From Eubacteriales bacterium (lineage in GTDB: Bacteria > Bacillota_A > Clostridia > Christensenellales > Aristaeellaceae), in contig JARKQO010000364.1 of assembly GCA_029974855.1 (NCBI GenBank), positions 1-21,420 of the forward strand: a DNA stretch of 21,420 nucleotides. The letters run 5' to 3'. Under the pieces are notes generated by a model. That model ran no database searches and was not told where the DNA came from. It worked only from the letters and a program-made list of their open reading frames with translations. The translations under genes were made by a program, and so were the position numbers. Below are positions 7,654 to 18,275 of the stretch, one piece after another (position 1 is the first letter of the stretch; each line of letters begins with the position of its first letter).

Positions 7654-8819
7654 TGCGCAAGGTACATTCGGCCATGGGATGGCTGCTGGTGACGCTGGTA
7701 CTGCTGGCTGGCTTTTTGCCTTCCCCCGCCCTGGCGGAGGCGGCGGACCAGTCCAACACCGATCTTCCCGACGAGGTGTACGGCCTCTTTGACGGGCAGG
7801 GGCTTCTGGTGACACGGGTCTGCGGGGATTGCGACGTGGACGACGAGTACATCAGCGCGGACAACCAGCACTTCCGGGTGACGGAGGTGAACCGGGAAAA
7901 CCACTCCGCCAAGGTGGAGCTGCTGGGCACCATCGAGCTGCCGGACGTAAGCTGGCTGGACGTGGAAGGCTCCATGCCCGTAAGCGCCCCCGTGGGCAGA
8001 AACCGGAAGATCGCCCTGTACTGCACCCACAGCGATGAAAGCTACAAGGAGGGGGACGGAAAAACCAGCTCCAAGGATCATGGAGGCATCTATGATGTAG
8101 CGAAGGCCTTGGGCGGGCACCTGGAGGACATGGGGGTTACGGTGGAGCGGAGCAACGAAACCCACCACCCCCATGACGCCGGGGCTTACCGGCGCAGCCG
8201 CCAAACCGCCGTGGCTTTGCTGAAAAGCAATCCGGACGCCATCTTCGACATCCATCGGGACGGCATACCGGACCCGGACGAGTACACCGTCACCATCGGC
8301 AATAAAAAGATGACCAAGGTCCGCCTGCTGGTGGGCCGGGGCAACCAGAACCGGGAGCCGAACCTGAACTTGGCCAAGCAAATCAAGGCGGTGGCGGACA
8401 AAATCTACCCCAAGCTCATCAAGGACATCTATATGGGCAAGGGCAGCTACAACCAGGATTTGTCCCCCCGGGCGGTTTTGCTGGAGTTCGGCACCCACAC
8501 CGTGAGCAAGGAGCGGGTGCTGGCCTCCACCGAACCCATGGCGGAGGTGATCTACAAGGCCATGTACGGGGGCATCACCGGCTCCGCCGGGGCCAGCGAC
8601 GTGGGGGGCTCCGGGGCCGGCGCCGACCAGGGCAGCGCCTCCGCCAGCAGCAAGGGAGCCGGGGGCACCATCGTATGGATTCTGGTGGCCCTGGTGGGGG
8701 GCGTCCTGCTGTTTGCCTTCCTTTCCGGGGGCTTCCGGGCCGGCGCGGACAAGTTCAAGCGCAGCTTCAGCGAAATGACCGGCGGCGTGGTGGGCAAAAA
8801 GCCCCCAAAGGAAAAATAA
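7653..8819 (+). CDS. SpoIIP-family peptidoglycan hydrolase with C-terminal membrane anchor
   Basis: SpoIIP proteins are zinc amidases/endopeptidases that thin septal peptidoglycan during engulfment in sporulation. This 388-residue protein has a signal peptide (LLVTLVLLAGFLPSPALA, cut near 28). The SpoIIP-type catalytic domain (about 118-305) has IALYCTHSDESY (His126, Glu129), FDIHRDGI (His201) and AVLLEFGTHT (Glu278), the positions expected to bind zinc and act in catalysis. A Gly/Ser/Ala-rich linker (about 308-337) leads to a membrane segment (about 339-358) and a short basic tail. Classical SpoIIP has an N-terminal anchor; the C-terminal anchor here and the pairing with a DUF1614-type gene suggest a paralogue, so I give no symbol. 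The ATG overlaps the upstream stop by one base. It could serve sporulation or general wall remodelling; the sequence does not decide. Confidence 0.85.
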   Translation: MRKVHSAMGWLLVTLVLLAGFLPSPALAEAADQSNTDLPDEVYGLFDGQGLLVTRVCGDCDVDDEYISADNQHFRVTEVNRENHSAKVELLGTIELPDVSWLDVEGSMPVSAPVGRNRKIALYCTHSDESYKEGDGKTSSKDHGGIYDVAKALGGHLEDMGVTVERSNETHHPHDAGAYRRSRQTAVALLKSNPDAIFDIHRDGIPDPDEYTVTIGNKKMTKVRLLVGRGNQNREPNLNLAKQIKAVADKIYPKLIKDIYMGKGSYNQDLSPRAVLLEFGTHTVSKERVLASTEPMAEVIYKAMYGGITGSAGASDVGGSGAGADQGSASASSKGAGGTIVWILVALVGGVLLFAFLSGGFRAGADKFKRSFSEMTGGVVGKKPPKEK

Positions 8820-8881
8820 CGCCCTTTCCTTCCCCGGTTTCTTCCTCTAAAATGCCCGCGCTTTCCTTCTATCCTTTTTTA

Positions 8882-8890
8882 TGGTATAAT
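8882..8890 (+). promoter_or_regulatory. Extended -10 promoter of the yerC-pcrA-ligA operon
   Basis: TGGTATAAT is a perfect -10 hexamer with the TGn extension, ending 36 bp before the yerC start. At 17 bp upstream the -35 region reads TTTCCT, a poor match, which an extended -10 can compensate. This is the only promoter-like site I see before the three closely spaced genes. Confidence 0.65.
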
Positions 8891-8926
8891 GAATAGCGGG
8901 AGAAGTTGGCTTTCGGAGGATGTAAC

Positions 8927-9238
8927 ATGTTTGAGCCCAAGGTCCGCAATGAGCAAACCGATCTGTTGATGAAGGCCCTGTTGTCTTTGCGCGACGCACA
9001 GGAGGCATACCGGTTCTGCGAGGACGTTTTGACCGTGCAGGAGCTCAAAAGCATCACCCAGCGCCTGGAGGTGGCGGTGCTGCTTCGCAAAAAGGTGACT
9101 TATCAGGAGATTGCCAGGAGGACGGGCGCAAGCACCGCCACCATCAGCCGCGTGAACCGCTGTCTGCTCTACGGCGCGGACGGGTACAACATACTGCTGG
9201 ACCGTCTCCATGATGAGGAAGGCGTACCAACGAAGTAA
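8927..9238 (+). CDS. yerC: TrpR-like DNA-binding protein, YerC/YecD family
   Basis: This 103-residue protein is a small all-helical DNA-binding protein of the TrpR/YerC/YecD family. LTVQELKSITQRLEVAVLLR is followed by a helix-turn-helix at about 58-79 (VTYQEIARRTGASTATISRV), where TATISRVNRCL is the recognition helix as in TrpR. Family members lack a firmly established target; tryptophan control is not implied. The ATG at 8927 has GGAGGA 6 nt upstream and gives the normal length; the frame is open 7 codons further. It is 17 bp ahead of pcrA, and yerC near pcrA and ligA is also the Bacillus arrangement, which supports the family call. Confidence 0.9.
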   Translation: MFEPKVRNEQTDLLMKALLSLRDAQEAYRFCEDVLTVQELKSITQRLEVAVLLRKKVTYQEIARRTGASTATISRVNRCLLYGADGYNILLDRLHDEEGVPTK

Positions 9239-9255
9239 AAGTAGAGGAACAAAAC

Positions 9256-13619
<4,364 letters not shown>

Positions 13620-13628
13620 GCCAGTTCC

Positions 13629-13657
13629 TTGATATCTTTTGCTAAAAGTGCTAATAT
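13629..13657 (+). promoter_or_regulatory. Putative promoter of the AT-rich secreted-protein gene
   Basis: TTGATA (13629-13634) and TAATAT (13652-13657) are separated by 17 bp and lie 43 bp before the ATG at 13701. Matches to consensus are five and four of six bases. Because the DNA is AT-rich, chance similarity is more likely here than elsewhere in the window, but position and spacing fit a gene that brings its own promoter. Confidence 0.5.
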
Positions 13658-13700
13658 ATAGGCAAATTATGAGATGTTCGCAATCAAAGGGGAGAAAAGT

Positions 13701-14654
13701 ATGAAATTAAAATTGGTAAAAAGAGCGTTGTCGTTACTATTAGCGTTTGCACTACAAGGCACATTATATAGTGTAGCATTTGCAGAATCACCGGCACCAA
13801 GTGTAGAAGAATTATCTGAAATTAGTCAGAATTTTGAAGGAAATAAGGCATTTCCTTCAGTTGCGGAATCATTGGGAAATGATTTTATCAACTTAAATGA
13901 TGATTATTTTAAGTACCTGCAGGATAATGGTATAGAAGTCTTCGATGGGAATATTTGTGTGCAAACAGTTGAGCAATTTGTTGCTATTAGAGATTATTAT
14001 TATAGTTATTTAAATGAAATTGGTGCATTTTATGATATAGAATATCTTTATCATAGTATTATAGGCGAAAGCATTGAAGCTGTTAGTGATGAAGATGCAA
14101 AAAAAATGTATGTTGCAATCAACCTATTTAACATCAATTACACAGTTTTAGATGATAACTTAAAAAGAGAGCTAGTAGTTGGTGGATTAGTTTCATTAAG
14201 AAATAACCAAAATGTTTGTTGCGATTTTGCATATGAAAATGCTATAAAAAATGAAGAAAGAATACTAGAAGGAGCTGAGGGAAGACCTCTTATTTCTACT
14301 AAGTGTTTAGTTTTTGACAATGATGCCAGAAAAGTTTCAGCAATGTTTGAAGAAGATTTGAAGACAATTCAAAAGTCTACTGGAACTTCTAACCAAGATA
14401 TTCTTATACAATATACCATCAAATATATGCAGTATTTATATGATGAGGGGGCAAATTACCAACCAAAATTCTCAGAAATTCCTTTACCTACACAGGTAGT
14501 GATAATATCTAATGTTGATGCATTATATGATGTGTTAAATAGTATACAGTATGAATATCAGAGGTTTGTAAATTATAAAATTGGTGATATAAATTCTTTT
14601 GCATTTATTAGGTATGATGAAATAAAAAATGAAATGTCTGAATTAGTTAACTGA
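13701..14654 (+). CDS. Secreted protein of unknown function, AT-rich and probably acquired
   Basis: I do not recognise this 317-residue protein. It starts with a classical signal peptide (MKLKLVKRALSLLLAFALQG then a short tail ending VAFA, cut near 28), so it should be exported. The mature part is acidic, rich in Tyr, Asn, Ile and Asp, with no later membrane segment, no LPxTG motif, no lipobox and no repeat I could detect; a CC pair occurs in NQNVCCDFAYENA. Codon use is strongly AT-biased (TTA, AAA, AAT, GAT), unlike the GC-rich neighbours, which indicates horizontal gain. The ATG at 13701 has GGGGAG 6-7 nt upstream; the frame is open 9 codons further. It follows ligA after 112 bp containing a duplicated ligA end and a likely promoter. 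It could be a cargo gene of a lost element; its role is unknown. Confidence 0.85.
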   Translation: MKLKLVKRALSLLLAFALQGTLYSVAFAESPAPSVEELSEISQNFEGNKAFPSVAESLGNDFINLNDDYFKYLQDNGIEVFDGNICVQTVEQFVAIRDYYYSYLNEIGAFYDIEYLYHSIIGESIEAVSDEDAKKMYVAINLFNINYTVLDDNLKRELVVGGLVSLRNNQNVCCDFAYENAIKNEERILEGAEGRPLISTKCLVFDNDARKVSAMFEEDLKTIQKSTGTSNQDILIQYTIKYMQYLYDEGANYQPKFSEIPLPTQVVIISNVDALYDVLNSIQYEYQRFVNYKIGDINSFAFIRYDEIKNEMSELVN

Positions 14655-14851
14655 TGTCTATGTAATTAAAGAAGTTTACAGAAACTATGGTAAAATTGAA
14701 AGTATAATTAGAAAATCTAAATATTGAGATTCAACACTTTGGTAATGCCACTTATTGCCCTGCATAGGGGTAAGGCGCAAAATCAAATAGGGCCGGGGCC
14801 AGCAATGTAACCCATAGCCAATCCCCAGCACCTTTTTATGCTCACCTCGCC
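14655..14851. other. Gene-free junction between the AT-rich insert and the nadR remnant
   Basis: The first half (to about 14745) is as AT-rich as the secreted-protein gene; the second half returns to about 50% GC. I see no open frame, tRNA, integrase end or clear terminator. A weak imperfect inverted repeat around 14748-14777 (GCC..CCC..GGG..GGC) has no T run. The composition shift near 14745 is my best estimate of the right boundary of the acquired DNA. Confidence 0.5.
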
Positions 14852-15040
14852 TTAGGGCTCAATCCTCGGCAACAGGGTATCCGCTAGCTCAATGGTACCG
14901 GTCAGGCGCTGATTGTAGGTCCCGCCCACTGGTACAAGCTTGTTCCCAAAGCCATAGGCCATATACATCTTCTTCAAATGCTTGCTGATGGCCATGCGCT
15001 TGGTCTGTTCCCCCAAAGTACCTAAATGGCTGTCTGGCAT
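14852..15040 (-). pseudogene. Remnant of a second nadR: C-terminal fragment only
   Basis: The 62-residue frame closely matches the last part of the intact NadR encoded at 16046-17089: after GEQ, the segments KRMAISKHL, MYMAYGFG, VGGTYNQRLT and IELADTLLP correspond to KRMALSKHL, MYISHGFG, VGGTYNQRLT and IELVDGLLP. By hand I count 37 identical residues in the last 52, and both end at the same point. The Walker A motif, the adenylyltransferase domain and most of the kinase domain are absent, so no NadR activity is possible. Homology starts at the MPD codons (intact copy: LPD), 17 bp behind the nitrilase stop, with no ribosome binding site evident. The DNA of the two copies differs at many third positions, so this is an old duplicate or a copy from a related strain, not a recent tandem duplication. 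Confidence 0.85.
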
Positions 15041-15057
15041 GCAGGGGCTTTGGGGCC

Positions 15058-16020
15058 TCAGACCCCCTTGCTGTCAAACCTAAGCTTCCGTGTGCTTACC
15101 TCTTTTCCGGTAAATTCCGCGAGAGGAGCATACAAATCCGGCCTCCTTGTCCTGATCCATCGCTGACCGGTGCTTTCGGGTATGAAGCTCATGTCCAAGT
15201 TTGTTATCACCATTTTGTCAGCAGCGGCCCAGGTTTCCTTCAGGATTCTTCCATAGGGATCGATGATCATGGCATTGCCGGTCCTGACTTCATCGTCGTC
15301 GGCTCCAACGCCATTGCTGAATACATAGAAAACCCCGTTATCATGGGCACGGCTGGGCAGCCATCTCATGAGCCAGCCCCGGCCTTTATCGCCGTAAAAC
15401 TCCGCTTCTATGGCCGCCGGGTCCTTTTCCCTGTTCCTCCACAGTTCCATATCGATGATCCCCATGATGTTGGGATCATTGGAACGGCAGCCGCCGGTCT
15501 GGTGGGGGGCAAGGATGATCTGTGCGCCCAGCAGCGCCGTCATTCTGACATTTTCGATGATGTTGTTGTCATAGCAGATCAGGATACCCACCTTGCATCC
15601 ATGGGGCGTATCAAATACGGTAAGGCTGTCTCCCTCATGGATAAAATCGCTTTCAAAAGCGTGGATCTTTCTGTGCTTTCTGAACTCCCCGTTTGGCATG
15701 GCAATGATGTAGGTGTTATACATCTTGCCGCCGTCCTCTTCCAGCAGGCCTGCCCCTATGGTCATATTGTATTTTTGGGACAGCTCCATCAAAAACAAGG
15801 ATGAAGGCCCTGAAAACGCCGGCTCCGCCAGCTCCAGCAGCTCTTGCTCGGATAAACTGCGCAAAAACCAATACCCCGTGATACAGCATTCCGGGAACGC
15901 GATGACCTGGACGTTTTCCCGCGCGGCTTCCATCACAAATCTCTGGATCGTTTCCAGGTTTTTTCCCTTGTTTCCGTTTGCATGCTCAAATTGAATCGCG
16001 GCAACCCTTACTATATCCAT
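15058..16020 (-). CDS. Carbon-nitrogen hydrolase (nitrilase superfamily)
   Basis: Nitrilase-superfamily enzymes hydrolyse nonpeptide C-N bonds of amides, carbamoyl compounds or nitriles by a Glu-Lys-Cys triad. The 320-residue protein has all three: Glu44 in IAFPECCITGYW, Lys118 in KHRKIHAFE and Cys149 in GILICYDNN. A longer than usual insertion (about 172-220, starting APHQTGGCRSNDPNIMG) and the tail motif TRRPDLYAPL (about 292-301) set it apart from the deaminated-glutathione-amidase type. I cannot assign the substrate. The ATG at 16020 (MDIVRVAAIQFEH) has AAGGA just upstream; the frame is open 22 codons further, into nadR. It follows nadR after 25 bp and probably shares its mRNA. GC content is visibly lower than in nadR or ligA, and a nadR remnant follows its stop, so it probably came by transfer. 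Confidence 0.9.
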   Translation of the reverse strand: MDIVRVAAIQFEHANGNKGKNLETIQRFVMEAARENVQVIAFPECCITGYWFLRSLSEQELLELAEPAFSGPSSLFLMELSQKYNMTIGAGLLEEDGGKMYNTYIIAMPNGEFRKHRKIHAFESDFIHEGDSLTVFDTPHGCKVGILICYDNNIIENVRMTALLGAQIILAPHQTGGCRSNDPNIMGIIDMELWRNREKDPAAIEAEFYGDKGRGWLMRWLPSRAHDNGVFYVFSNGVGADDDEVRTGNAMIIDPYGRILKETWAAADKMVITNLDMSFIPESTGQRWIRTRRPDLYAPLAEFTGKEVSTRKLRFDSKGV

Positions 16021-16045
16021 ATCTTCCTTGACCCTCCATCTTCCC

Positions 16046-17089
16046 TTAAGGCGCGATCCCCGGCAGCAGCCCGTCCACCAGCTCAATGGCCTTGGTCAGC
16101 CGCTGGTTGTAAGTCCCTCCCACCACCACCAGCTTGCCCCCAAAGCCATGGGAAATGTACATCTCGTGCAAATGCTTGCTCAGGGCCATGCGCTTTTCCT
16201 GCTCCCCGTGCAGCCGCTGCCCGTCGGACACCCATTTCACGTCCGGCAGCAGGTACAGCAGCAAATCGTACCGGGAGGGGTCGATGTAGGCCTGTACCAA
16301 GGCATTGCGGTGGCCCATGTACAGCTCGCTGAAATAGTCCGTGTAGGTGGCATCGGTATCGAAGAAGCAGACCTTGTTGGCGGAGCGCAGGGCATGGTAG
16401 TCCTGCTCGTACTGCAAATGGGCGATGCGGCCGAAGTCCACGTCGGTGAAGATGGTTTCGTCGTTGCCCAGGTAGTCCCTGGCGTAGTAGCGCCCCACCT
16501 CCTCAGACCAGGAGGTGTTGTACAGCTTGGCCAGGCACTTGGTCAGCGTGGTCTTGCCGCAGCTCTCCGTACCGGCGATCAGCACCTTTTTGGCGAAAAA
16601 GGGCCGGGCGGAGCCTAAAATGTAATGCCAGTTTTTGAGGATGTTGTGGCGGATATCCGTGGCGGAGATGGGATAGCGGGTGCGGGAGGGGTCAAACAGC
16701 TCCACATTGGCCTCCGGGAAGTGCCGCTCTAAGGTTGCCTGGTCCTCCTGGTCCCCGATAAAGAACGCGTCAATGGGCTCCGGCACCACCTGGCGCATCC
16801 GCTGGCTCCATTTCACCCAGCCGTTGGGGTATTCGGGGATGTCCGTCTCGTCCAGCACCCGCACCACAATGTGCTCCATATCCTGAATCTGCTGGGAAAT
16901 CCACTGCTTGCGCAGCTGGTAGGAAATCATGGGCAGCCCCGCGCTTTCGCAGATCCTGCGGGTTTGGTTGGCGTTGTCGGAAATCACCACAATCAGCTTT
17001 TCGCATTGGGTGGAGGCTTCGATCATCTGGTACAGATGCCCTCTGTGGGGCGGGCAAAACCTCCCGAAGTACACCCCGGTCTTGTACAT
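16046..17089 (-). CDS. nadR: NadR-type bifunctional NMN adenylyltransferase / nicotinamide riboside kinase
   Basis: The 347-residue protein joins two NAD-salvage enzymes. The N-terminal nucleotidyltransferase domain has GRFCPPHRGH (His15/His18 of HxGH) and YPISATDIR (about 140-147). The C-terminal P-loop kinase domain has GTESCGKT (173-180), FFDTDATYTDYF and the LPDVKWVSDGQR lid region, and phosphorylates nicotinamide riboside to NMN. The helix-turn-helix found at the N-terminus of enterobacterial NadR is absent, so it should not be a repressor. I chose the ATG at 17089 because AAGGAG lies 8 nt upstream; a GTG three codons earlier overlaps that site. The nitrilase gene follows after 25 bp. 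A degenerate copy of its 3' end lies at 14852-15040. Together with NAD-dependent LigA nearby this is NAD-related, but I see no sign that the proximity is functional. Confidence 0.93.
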   Translation of the reverse strand: MYKTGVYFGRFCPPHRGHLYQMIEASTQCEKLIVVISDNANQTRRICESAGLPMISYQLRKQWISQQIQDMEHIVVRVLDETDIPEYPNGWVKWSQRMRQVVPEPIDAFFIGDQEDQATLERHFPEANVELFDPSRTRYPISATDIRHNILKNWHYILGSARPFFAKKVLIAGTESCGKTTLTKCLAKLYNTSWSEEVGRYYARDYLGNDETIFTDVDFGRIAHLQYEQDYHALRSANKVCFFDTDATYTDYFSELYMGHRNALVQAYIDPSRYDLLLYLLPDVKWVSDGQRLHGEQEKRMALSKHLHEMYISHGFGGKLVVVGGTYNQRLTKAIELVDGLLPGIAP

Positions 17090-17187
17090 GCGTTCCACTC
17101 CTTACCCGGCTCTGAAAGCGCGGTTGTTCTCCCCCTTTTTCTACACGGCTCCCCAAACTTCCTTCCGGGGATTCGGCGGGATTCATT

Positions 17188-17217
17188 TTGATTTGGGGAG
17201 GCAACCTGTGGTATGAT
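17188..17217 (+). promoter_or_regulatory. Putative promoter of the PAP2-DgkA fusion gene
   Basis: TTGATT (17188-17193) and TATGAT (17212-17217) are 18 bp apart, with a TGG extension before the -10. The -10 ends 29 bp before the ATG at 17247. One arm of a 9-bp inverted repeat (17149-17157 and 17192-17200) overlaps the end of the -35 hexamer and could be an operator. Confidence 0.6.
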
Positions 17218-17246
17218 AGGCCCATCTTCCAACAGGAGGGATTCCC

Positions 17247-18266
17247 ATGAAACCGCGCCGCCATACCCCATGGATTCTCGCCGGGCTCTGCGGGCTGCTG
17301 TTTATCCTGCTGGCCCTGCTTCTGGAAAAGATGGGACCTGTGGACGAGTGGGCCCACGGCCTGGTGGCTGGGACGGTGTCTCCTTTTGCCACCGGGTTTT
17401 GGATGTTGTGCACAATGCTGGGAAGCTGGCCTGTGCTGCTGGCCCTTTGCTTTGCGCTGGTGCTGTTTCTGCCCAGGCGGGAATACAGGGTGCCCCTGCT
17501 GCTGAACATGATGCTCTCGGTGCTGCTGAATTTGGCGCTGAAAAGCCTGTTTGTGCGCCCCAGGCCCGGGGAGGCCGTGCGCCTGATCGTGGAAAGCGGA
17601 TACAGCTTTCCCAGCGGTCATACCATGGCCGCCGCGTGCTTCTATGGCTTTTTGATGTTTTTGGTGGGCAGCTCCGACCTTTCCAAGGGGAAAAAGAAGC
17701 TTCTGTGGGCCTTCCTCTCTTTGATCGTGATCTTGGTGGGGCTCAGCCGCGTGTATTTGGGGGTGCATTTTTTCAGCGATGTGCTGGGCGGGCTGCTGTG
17801 CTCCGTGGCCTATCTGGCCCCTTTCACCGCCTTTGTGATGCGTTATTTCAGCGGGGAAAAGCGCTCCGGCCCCCTGCCCGCCACGGCCCACAAGCGGGGC
17901 TTTCTGTCCAGTTTCTCCTTTGCCTTTGAGGGGATTTTGGCCAGCTTCAAGGCGGAGCGGAACATGGTCATCCACCTGGGGATGATGGTCCTGGTGGTGG
18001 TGTTTGGGGCGCTGGTGGGCCTGAGCGGGCTGGAATGGATGATCTGCATCTTGCTCTTTGGGCTGGTGCTGATGGCGGAGCTTCTCAACACAGCCCTGGA
18101 AACCTTGGTGGACATGGTATCTCCCCAGGTGGACCCCCGGGCCAAGCTGGTGAAGGACACCGCCGCCGGGGCCGTGCTGGTGGCCGCCATTGCCGCCGCC
18201 CTCGTCGGGGCCATCATCTTTGTGCCCAAGCTCCTGGCTCTCTTTCAGGCCGGGCTTTCCCACTAA
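17247..18266 (+). CDS. Fusion of a PAP2 lipid phosphatase and a DgkA-type lipid kinase
   Basis: The 339-residue membrane protein contains two enzymes. Residues 1-200 are a PAP2-superfamily phosphatase with all three motifs: KX6RP (Lys99...Arg106-Pro107), PSGH (122-125) and SRX5HX3D (Ser167, Arg168, His174, Asp178). This class removes phosphate from undecaprenyl pyrophosphate, phosphatidylglycerol phosphate or phosphatidic acid. Residues about 218-332 are a DgkA/undecaprenol-kinase domain with EGILASFKAERN and AELLNTALETLVD (Glu278, Asn281, Glu285, the active-site spacing of DgkA) and three membrane helices. In Gram-positive bacteria this kinase mainly phosphorylates undecaprenol, so both halves could act on the wall-lipid carrier; substrate is inference. 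A Gly/Pro/basic linker (about 202-220) joins them. ATG with AGGAGG upstream; no frameshift. It ends 9 bp from the convergent VWA gene. Confidence 0.92.
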   Translation: MKPRRHTPWILAGLCGLLFILLALLLEKMGPVDEWAHGLVAGTVSPFATGFWMLCTMLGSWPVLLALCFALVLFLPRREYRVPLLLNMMLSVLLNLALKSLFVRPRPGEAVRLIVESGYSFPSGHTMAAACFYGFLMFLVGSSDLSKGKKKLLWAFLSLIVILVGLSRVYLGVHFFSDVLGGLLCSVAYLAPFTAFVMRYFSGEKRSGPLPATAHKRGFLSSFSFAFEGILASFKAERNMVIHLGMMVLVVVFGALVGLSGLEWMICILLFGLVLMAELLNTALETLVDMVSPQVDPRAKLVKDTAAGAVLVAAIAAALVGAIIFVPKLLALFQAGLSH

Positions 18267-18275
18267 ACCATGTGA

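Noticed and set aside
14748..14777. Imperfect inverted repeat as a terminator for the nadR-nitrilase transcript
   Set aside because: The pairing is interrupted and no T run follows on either strand.
16021..16086. Longer nitrilase N-terminus (22 extra codons beginning upstream inside nadR)
   Set aside because: The extension is Trp/Cys/Arg-rich, overlaps the end of nadR and does not resemble nitrilase N-termini; MDIVRVAAIQ at 16020 does and has AAGGA just upstream.
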